A stretch of DNA of 8,305 nt, from assembly GCA_050245975.1 (NCBI GenBank), contig JBFWWW010000177.1:1-8305 (forward strand). Reading direction: 5' to 3'. A program made the position numbers and the translations under genes. The notes under the pieces were generated by a model that searched no databases, was not told where the DNA came from, and saw nothing but the letters and a program-made list of their open reading frames with translations. This document shows, piece by piece, positions 1-5,115 of this stretch; positions within the stretch are counted from its first letter, which is position 1; each line of letters opens with the position of its first letter. This stretch comes from JBFWWW01 sp050245975. Its GTDB lineage: Bacteria; Pseudomonadota; Alphaproteobacteria; Rhizobiales; Hyphomicrobiaceae.

Positions 1-424
1 CTGATCGAGTGGCTCGGTCCCAAGCGCGAGGGTGATATCGCCGACGATCCATACGCCCAAGACGGACCTGACGTCCGGCATGATCGGCGCGCGCGAGCTG
101 GCGGCAATGAAACCCGGCGCCGTGCTCATCAATTGCGCGCGGGGCGGCCTCGTCGATGAGACGGCGCTTCTCGCCGCGCTCTCCTCGGGCAAGCTGCTGG
201 GTGCCGGCCTCGATGTCTTCGACGACGAGCCGCTCGGTCGCGACAACCCGTTTCTCAAGCTGCCCAACGTCATCCTCTCGCCGCACAGTGCCGGCTCGAC
301 GCGCGAGTCCGGGCGGCGCATGGGCATCGAGACCGCCGAAAACATCCTGGCGGCGCTCGACGGCACGCTGCCGGACGATAACATCTTCAATCTCGATGCT
401 CTGCGGGCGGCCGGACACAGATAG
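1..424 (+). CDS. D-2-hydroxyacid dehydrogenase, C-terminal part (5' end outside window, probable frameshift)
   Basis: This is the C-terminal half of an NAD(P)-dependent D-2-hydroxyacid dehydrogenase, a cytosolic enzyme that interconverts 2-keto acids and D-2-hydroxy acids. From about base 47 the frame reads TIHTPKTDLTSGMIG and then the family hallmarks: Arg in INCARGGLVDE, Glu in DDEPL and His in SPHSAG, the Arg/Glu/His active-site set. The N-terminal substrate domain and the GxGxxG loop lie upstream of the window. This frame is closed by TGA at 2-4, and the only early start is a GTG at 32 in the middle of the conserved fold, so it cannot be the true start. The +1 frame ends in GDIA just where this frame continues with TIHT, which fits one surplus base around 38-47: a real frameshift or a sequence error. 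The SDR gene starts 17 bases after its TAG, so the two are probably co-transcribed. The substrate is not predictable. Confidence 0.8.
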
Positions 425-441
425 GCGCGAGGGAACAGGTC

Positions 442-1242
442 ATGGACCTCCAGCTCCAAGGCAAGGTCGCCATCGTCACGGGCGGCAGCCGCGGCATCGG
501 TAAGGCGATCGGTTCGGCGCTGGCCCGCGAGGGCGCCCACGTTGCGTTGCTCGCGCGTGACATGGCCGCACTCGAAGCGGCTGCGGCGGAGATTTCCGCC
601 GCCGCCGGCGGCTCCGCAAAGGCGTTCCGCGTCGATACGGGCGACGATGCCGCCGTTCAGGCGGCTGTCGACGGTGCCGCTTCGGCGTTCGGCCGCATCG
701 ATATCCTGGTCAATTGCGCCGCGCAGCCCGGCGGCCAGGCAAAGCCGCCCGCGCTGGCCGAGATCACCAACGACCATTTCTGGGCCGACATGAATGTCAA
801 GGTCATGGGCTATCTGCGCATGGCGCGTGCGGTCGCTCCGCACATGATCCGCCGGAAGTCCGGCCGCATCATCAACATCAGCGGCCTGGCGGCGCGGCAG
901 ACCGGAACCATCATCGGCTCGATGCGCAATGTCGCCGTGTCGGCGCTCACCAAGAACCTCGCGGACGAGCTGGGTCCCTCCGGTATCTCGGTCAATTGCG
1001 TTCATCCCGGCCTGACGCGCACCGAGAAGACCGCCGGCGTCGTCGCCGCGATGGCCCGGAGCCAGGGCATCACCGAGCAGGAGGCCGAGGCGCGCATGGC
1101 CGGCCGCAACCTTCTGAAGCGCTTTATCACGGCGGAGGACATCGCCGACGTGGTCGCCTTTCTCGCTTCGCCCAAGGCCGTCCCCATCAACGGCGAGACC
1201 ATCGGTGCCGGCGGCGGCGTCCCGGGCGCCATTCACTACTGA
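442..1242 (+). CDS. SDR-family oxidoreductase with degenerate active site
   Basis: This 266-residue protein has the classical short-chain dehydrogenase Rossmann fold. Visible motifs are the cofactor loop TGGSRGIG (13-20), NCAA (91-94, replacing NNAG), Asn118 in MNVK, Ser147 in NIS, and the HPG turn (188-190). The YxxxK pair is absent. In the segment that normally reads YxASKAAV the protein has GSMRNVAV (159-166), so Tyr aligns with Gly159 (Ser160 if shifted by one) and Lys with Asn163. The fold, length and cofactor loop are intact, so this is not simple decay. The protein may bind NAD(P) and work by another mechanism, or be a non-catalytic partner. The C-terminus GAGGGVPGAIHY is also atypical. 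The ATG is supported by GAGGG at 429-433, 8 bases upstream. The gene sits 17 bases behind a D-2-hydroxyacid dehydrogenase and is probably in the same operon. The family is certain; substrate and activity are unknown. Confidence 0.9.
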   Translation: MDLQLQGKVAIVTGGSRGIGKAIGSALAREGAHVALLARDMAALEAAAAEISAAAGGSAKAFRVDTGDDAAVQAAVDGAASAFGRIDILVNCAAQPGGQAKPPALAEITNDHFWADMNVKVMGYLRMARAVAPHMIRRKSGRIINISGLAARQTGTIIGSMRNVAVSALTKNLADELGPSGISVNCVHPGLTRTEKTAGVVAAMARSQGITEQEAEARMAGRNLLKRFITAEDIADVVAFLASPKAVPINGETIGAGGGVPGAIHY

Positions 1243-1244
1243 CA

Positions 1245-1264
1245 CCACGATCACGCGATTGTGG
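1245..1264 (+). terminator. hairpin after the SDR gene, possible weak terminator
   Basis: CCACGATC (1245-1252) and GATTGTGG (1257-1264) can pair over 8 bases, with one G-U wobble and a 4-base loop, starting two bases after the SDR stop codon. No T-run follows, so it is not a canonical intrinsic terminator. It could mark the 3' end of the operon or be chance. Its right arm covers the GTG at 1261, which argues against that codon as the start of the peroxidase. Confidence 0.3.
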
Positions 1265-1326
1265 CTCGCGGCGCCGGTCGGCTCGCAGCACCATGGGCGC
1301 GGCCAATGGAGATTGGACGGCGGACC

Positions 1327-1908
1327 ATGAAGTTTTCGGCACTATGGATGTTTTGCCTGGGAGCGTGTCTCGCGTTGAGCATGGGTACACTATTGTCGGA
1401 TCGCGCAATGGCCGCGTCCTCAGTCGCAAGCGCCTACGATTTCGGCTTCGAGGCCATCGAAGGCGGCAAGCTGCCGCTGGCGACCTATCGCGGTAAGGTC
1501 CTGCTGGTGGTGAACACCGCATCGTTCTGCGGGTTCACGCCGCAATACAAGGGTCTGCAGGCGTTGTGGGACCGCTACGAAAAACGCGGCCTTGTCGTCA
1601 TCGGTGTGCCGTCGAACGACTTCGGCGGCCAGGAGCCGAAGGCCGAGGGTGAAATCCTCGAGTTCTGCCAGGGCGCCTTCGGCATCACATTCCCGCTCAC
1701 GACCAAGGAGGCGGTGTCGGGGGCTGCGGCGCATCCGTTCTACAAGTGGGCGCGCGAAACGCTCGGGCCGGCTGCGGCGCCGCACTGGAATTTCCACAAG
1801 TACCTGGTCGGGCGCGACGGCCGGCTGGTGACGGCGTTCGATACGCGCGTCACGCCGGACGCGACCGAACTGACGGCAGCGATCGAGGCCGCGCTGGGTC
1901 CGCAGTAG
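1327..1908 (+). CDS. Exported glutathione peroxidase family protein
   Basis: This is a 193-residue thiol peroxidase of the glutathione peroxidase family, which reduces hydrogen peroxide and organic hydroperoxides with glutathione or, in most bacterial members, thioredoxin. The catalytic set is complete: Cys68 in NTASFCGFTPQ, Gln102 in NDFGGQEP, and Trp154-Asn155 in WNFHKYLV. It is a Cys rather than a selenocysteine enzyme. A second Cys114 in EFCQGAFGITFP sits where thioredoxin-type members keep the resolving Cys. The first 29 residues look like a Sec signal peptide ending DRAMA before ASSV, so it probably works in the periplasm. The frame is open back to a GTG at 1261, but the ATG at 1327 places the signal peptide naturally; 1306 is an alternative. 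The ribosome site is weak. It is not obviously part of the SDR operon, and it converges on the minus-strand dehydrogenase with 5 bases between stops. Confidence 0.93.
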   Translation: MKFSALWMFCLGACLALSMGTLLSDRAMAASSVASAYDFGFEAIEGGKLPLATYRGKVLLVVNTASFCGFTPQYKGLQALWDRYEKRGLVVIGVPSNDFGGQEPKAEGEILEFCQGAFGITFPLTTKEAVSGAAAHPFYKWARETLGPAAAPHWNFHKYLVGRDGRLVTAFDTRVTPDATELTAAIEAALGPQ

Positions 1909-1913
1909 CGTTG

Positions 1914-2897
1914 CTAGATGATCTGGTTGACGAGCTGGGTCTCGCCGCGCCACAGGCGATCGAGGTTCTCCAGCAGCAAGTCTATGACCCTGTCCTCGTA
2001 GCGCTGGGTCTCGCCGGCCGTGTGCGGCGTGATGAGCACGTTCGGCATTGTCCAGAGTGGCGACGCTTGCGGCAGGGGCTCCTCGCGCGTGACGTCGAGG
2101 CCCGCACACGCGATGCGCTTGTCGCGCAGAGCCGCGATGAGCGCGGCTTCGTCCACCACCTTGCCCCGCGCGACGTTGATGACCATCGCGGCAGGCTTCA
2201 TCTGCGCCAGCAGGCGGCCGTCGACGAGGTTCTCCGTCTCCGCTGTGAGCGGGCATGCCAGCACCAGGATGTCGGCGGTCGCCATCAGCTCCGGCAGGCG
2301 CGCGGTCGGATAGACGGCATCGGCGCCGGCCACGCCCTGGGCCGCGTCGCGGCGCACGGCCAGAACGCGAAGATCGAACGCCTTGGCGAGCTGGACCAGT
2401 CGCGCGCCGATGCGCCCCGCGCCGACGACGACCATCGTTTTGCCGGCAAGCTCGTCCTCGCGCCTGGCGATTTCGGAGATCATCGGCCGCCAGACCTTTG
2501 CGGTCTGGTTGTCGCGCCCGGTGTGGACCTGGCGCATCAGCGCGAGCGTCAGCGCCATCGCATGCTCGGCGACCGCGTTGGCGTTGACGCCTGCGGCGTT
2601 GGCGAGCCGCACGCCGTGCTCGGCCAGCAGCGCCTTGTCGTACTGGTCGATGCCGGCGCTGATCGACTGGATGAAACGCAGCCGCGGCGCCTTCGCGAGC
2701 AGGTGGTTCTTCCACATCATCGAGGCGACGACCACATCGGCCTCGCCGATGCGCGCTTCCAGGTCGGCCGCCTCGCGCACCTGGAAATGACGCAGGCCGG
2801 TATCGCGGGCGAGGAAGCGGTCCGCCATCTGGTAGGCGGCATGGGCAAAGCAGATGGTGAGCTTCGAGCGGGACGGGAAGGCGGTGCTTTTGGACAT
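1914..2897 (-). CDS. D-2-hydroxyacid dehydrogenase, complete
   Basis: This is a 327-residue dehydrogenase acting on D-2-hydroxy acids or the matching 2-keto acids (glyoxylate/hydroxypyruvate reductase-like), presumably cytosolic. The dinucleotide loop GAGRIG lies at 159-164. The active-site set is Arg244 in NVARGKVVDE, Glu273 in REEPLP and His292 in TPHTAG. After the second Rossmann strand the sequence reads VLAVRRD, with Arg182-Arg183 where NAD-specific members carry an acidic residue, so NADPH preference is plausible. The frame is open to 2957, but that start would overlap the upstream MFS gene. The ATG at 2897 lies 10 bases after the MFS stop and begins a normal-length protein. It has no clear ribosome site, so translation may depend on coupling. 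It is the last gene of the binding protein-MFS cluster, and may process the imported acid (inference). It is clearly a different subfamily from the copy at the left edge. Confidence 0.93.
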   Translation of the reverse strand: MSKSTAFPSRSKLTICFAHAAYQMADRFLARDTGLRHFQVREAADLEARIGEADVVVASMMWKNHLLAKAPRLRFIQSISAGIDQYDKALLAEHGVRLANAAGVNANAVAEHAMALTLALMRQVHTGRDNQTAKVWRPMISEIARREDELAGKTMVVVGAGRIGARLVQLAKAFDLRVLAVRRDAAQGVAGADAVYPTARLPELMATADILVLACPLTAETENLVDGRLLAQMKPAAMVINVARGKVVDEAALIAALRDKRIACAGLDVTREEPLPQASPLWTMPNVLITPHTAGETQRYEDRVIDLLLENLDRLWRGETQLVNQII

Positions 2898-2907
2898 CGG
2901 TCTTTGT

Positions 2908-4167
2908 TCAGGGGTGGTTTGAGGAAGCATGCGGCCGGGACCGGCCACTGGATGCAACGATGACGGCCGCCGCCAGCTGCGCGGCTCCGGCGAGCAGGAA
3001 GGGTCCGGTGTAGCTCCCGGCCATATCGCGCATCACGCCGAAGATGCCGGGCGCAAAAGCGTAAACGATCTGGTTCACCGCTGTAAACAGCGCCACCGCG
3101 CGCACGACATCGGTGCGGTTGTGCTCCACCTGCAGGATGAGCGGCGGCAGCGACAGCAGGTTGCCGATCCCGAGCCCGAACAGGACGCAGCCTGCCACCA
3201 GCGGCCACAGGCTGTCGCCAAACGTCAGCAGGAGGACGCCGAGGGACTGCATGGCAAAGTTGGCAGAGGCGGCGCGGCGCCGGTCGAGGCTGTCCGGCGC
3301 TGCTGCCAGTCCCAGCCGGCCGATGACCGCGCACACCGTCGCGATGCTGACCAGCAGCGCGGCCTGAAGGTCGCCGATGACGGGCGCCAGCCGCGTCACC
3401 AGATGGGCGATCAGTCCCATCTGGGCAAAGATGCCAAGCGAGAATCCCAGCGACAGCGTGAAGAATCGGGGGTCCTTCAGGATGTCGAGACGCGGCGTCT
3501 GTTTCACCGCTGCAGCCCGCGTGTCGGCAGCCTTGGGCGGCGGGCCCCCGTCCGGCGCGAGGCCCAGATCCTCGGGGCGCCGGGAAATATAGCGTGCCGT
3601 CAGCGGGACCAGCACCGCAAGGACCGCGGCGGCGACGATCATCGCCGCGCCCGGAAAACCGAGCCAGGCGATCAGAGCCACCCAGAGAGGCGTGAACGCG
3701 ACGCCGCCGATGCTGGCGCCGTTGTAGGCGTGGGAGAGTGCGGCGACGCGGCGCCGGTCGAACCAGGGAGACACCATCGCGTTGATGGCAGCGCCGCTCG
3801 TTGCGGCCCAGCCGATACCTGTCAGGCCGGCGGCGGCGAACAGCTGCCAGGGTTGGGCAGCCACCGCCCAGCCGATCACGCCCAGCGCCGTCGCCGCGAT
3901 GCCCACATAGGTCACCGGCGCGATCCCGAAGCGGTGATAGGCCTCGCCGAGGAACGCCACCAGCAGCGCGCTCCACAGGAAGTGCGCGGTGATGGCTGCA
4001 GAGATGAGGCTGACCGACCAGCCTCGCGTGGCATGGATTTCATGCAGGTAGACGGTCGGGCCGTAGAAGCCGACGCCCCAGGCGAAGACCGCCATGACGA
4101 AAACGGACGCAACCACCTTCCAGCCGAAGAACAGCCCGGCCGGCGCCGGAGCATCCGGCGTCGTCAT
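2908..4167 (-). CDS. MFS transporter, organic-anion (OFA/monocarboxylate-like) type
   Basis: This 419-residue inner-membrane carrier has about 12 hydrophobic segments, starting at FFGWKVVASVFVMAVFAWGV (13-32). The loop SPWFDRRRVAALSHAYNG (133-150) resembles the WFxxRRGxAxG signature of oxalate/formate and monocarboxylate carriers. The central cytoplasmic loop carries RPEDLGLAPDGG (197-208), a common separator of the two six-helix halves. A small organic acid is therefore a reasonable substrate guess, not proven. The ATG at 4167 shares its A with the TGA of the upstream binding-protein gene (TGATG), and AGGG lies 7 bases before it, so the start is well supported. The frame extends to 4347, but the extra 60 residues are Arg-rich, soluble and antisense to the upstream gene, so I left them out. 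The next gene starts 10 bases after its stop. Confidence 0.9.
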   Translation of the reverse strand: MTTPDAPAPAGLFFGWKVVASVFVMAVFAWGVGFYGPTVYLHEIHATRGWSVSLISAAITAHFLWSALLVAFLGEAYHRFGIAPVTYVGIAATALGVIGWAVAAQPWQLFAAAGLTGIGWAATSGAAINAMVSPWFDRRRVAALSHAYNGASIGGVAFTPLWVALIAWLGFPGAAMIVAAAVLAVLVPLTARYISRRPEDLGLAPDGGPPPKAADTRAAAVKQTPRLDILKDPRFFTLSLGFSLGIFAQMGLIAHLVTRLAPVIGDLQAALLVSIATVCAVIGRLGLAAAPDSLDRRRAASANFAMQSLGVLLLTFGDSLWPLVAGCVLFGLGIGNLLSLPPLILQVEHNRTDVVRAVALFTAVNQIVYAFAPGIFGVMRDMAGSYTGPFLLAGAAQLAAAVIVASSGRSRPHASSNHP

Positions 4168-4178
4168 CAATAGGCCCT
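4165..4178 (-). promoter_or_regulatory. TGATG coupling site and Shine-Dalgarno of the MFS gene
   Basis: On the minus strand the binding-protein stop TGA (4169-4167) and the MFS start ATG (4167-4165) share one base. AGGG at 4178-4175 lies 7 bases before the ATG, inside the upstream gene. This arrangement usually means termination-reinitiation coupling, so the two proteins are likely made in linked amounts. Confidence 0.75.
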
Positions 4179-5027
4179 GAACGGGAAATAGCGCAGCACG
4201 AGTTCCTCGTAGCGGCCGCTTTCGCGCACGTGTTTGAGGGCGGTATTGAGCGAGCTCTTGAGCTCGCTGTCCTCCTTCTTTACGACGATGCCGATGCCGT
4301 CGCCGAAATACTTCGGTTCGACGAACGGCCCGCCCTTGAACTCGCAACAGGCCTTCGATGCCGTGCCGTTGAGCCAGAACACAAGCCCGGTGCCGTCGTC
4401 GAAAACGTAGTCTGCCGCGCCCGCCGGCACGGCGGTGCGGGCGTCGTCAACGGTATCGAACGTGCGGATCGTGCTGTCGCGGAAAAAGGCCCGCAGATAG
4501 GCCTCGTGCGCGCTTCCCTTGACGACGGCAATGCTTTTGCCTTCGAGCCCTTCCGGCGTTATGGCGACGTCGCCGCCGCCGCGTTTACCTGCGAAGCGGG
4601 CAGGGGTGTAGTAGTACCGGTCCGTCACGTCTGTCCGGCGGAGAAGCTGCGGGCTGATGGTGTGCGATGCGATCACGGCGTCCGCCTCTCCGCGCAGGAG
4701 GATCGCGAGCAGCTCGCTCCAGGGCCGGGCCTGCACATCGCAGGTGGTGTTGAGGTCAAGACACAGCGCGCGCGCCAGATCGACGTTGAATCCCGTGAGC
4801 CCGCCCTCTTCATCGAGGTAGTTGAACGGTGGATAGTCGGTCTCGGTGACGAACCGGATCACCGCGCGGCGCGCGGGCGCCTCGCGCGCTTCGGTATCAG
4901 GGCGCTGCGTCGCTGTCTGAGCAATCGCTGTCGGTGCGGCAACGGCGACCAGCATCCCGAGCATCGCCAGCAGGCTCGCCAATCCGCGCCGTAGATGTAT
5001 CATGGAGGCGTTTCGCTGTTCGTTCAT
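4167..5027 (-). CDS. Periplasmic solute-binding protein (SBP_bac_3 family)
   Basis: This 286-residue protein has an N-terminal signal peptide (1-36, ending TAIA) followed by a type-II periplasmic binding fold of family 3. Visible family features are FVTETDYPPFNYLDEEGGLTG (59-79) with GFNVDLARA just after, GEADAVIAS (113-121), a TDVTDRYYYTP segment (132-142), the hinge-type KSIAVVKGSAHE (164-175) and GIGIVVKK near the end. Two Cys in CLDLNTTC may form a disulfide. In amino-acid binders this region reads ITPER, with Arg holding the ligand carboxylate; here it is ISPQL (124-128), so the ligand may not be an ordinary amino acid. Of several in-frame ATGs I chose 5027 because GGAG lies 9 bases upstream (5040-5037); 5003 and 5045 have poorer sites. 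No ABC permease or ATPase is adjacent. Instead it is coupled to an MFS carrier. Confidence 0.87.
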   Translation of the reverse strand: MNEQRNASMIHLRRGLASLLAMLGMLVAVAAPTAIAQTATQRPDTEAREAPARRAVIRFVTETDYPPFNYLDEEGGLTGFNVDLARALCLDLNTTCDVQARPWSELLAILLRGEADAVIASHTISPQLLRRTDVTDRYYYTPARFAGKRGGGDVAITPEGLEGKSIAVVKGSAHEAYLRAFFRDSTIRTFDTVDDARTAVPAGAADYVFDDGTGLVFWLNGTASKACCEFKGGPFVEPKYFGDGIGIVVKKEDSELKSSLNTALKHVRESGRYEELVLRYFPFRAY

Positions 5028-5115
5028 TTCAGGCCGCTCCGACATATTGCCACGAATTTTGGCGCGACCGCGATGTTTCGACGATGCGTTCCTTGGATCG
5101 GGAATCGTCGCCCGT
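5028..5115. promoter_or_regulatory. Divergent intergenic region between binding protein and glycosyltransferase
   Basis: These 88 bases separate two divergently read genes and should hold both promoters. I see the GGAG ribosome site of the minus-strand gene (5037-5040) and a GGGAA (5100-5104) about 11 bases before the plus-strand ATG. A TTGCCA at 5047-5052 could be a -35 box for the plus strand, but no good -10 box follows at the right distance. No clear operator repeat is visible. The region would be shorter, or the genes would overlap, if longer starts are used. Confidence 0.4.

Noticed and set aside
1357..1368. LGAC in the peroxidase leader as a lipoprotein box
   Set aside because: The hydrophobic stretch continues past the Cys and is followed by an ordinary AMA cleavage site, so a Sec signal peptide fits better.
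1934..2016. 14-base direct repeat (1934-1947 and 2003-2016)
   Set aside because: The two copies are in the same frame, both encode GETQ in the dehydrogenase and are 23 codons apart; coding coincidence is enough.
1420..2715. 431-codon minus-strand open frame across the peroxidase and dehydrogenase genes
   Set aside because: It is Arg-rich, lacks any domain, and lies antisense to one real gene and out of frame with another; it is a by-product of high GC.
2929..4173. 414-codon plus-strand open frame opposite the MFS gene
   Set aside because: It has no recognisable motif, is rich in Arg, His and Gln, and exactly shadows a clear 12-helix transporter.
5001..5004. CATG giving ATG starts on both strands, which would make the binding protein and glycosyltransferase start in overlap
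   Set aside because: Better ribosome sites and more natural N-termini lie at 5027 (minus) and 5116 (plus); a shared CATG is common by chance.
5047..5075. TTGCCA as a plus-strand -35 box in the divergent region
   Set aside because: No acceptable -10 sequence is found 16-18 bases downstream.
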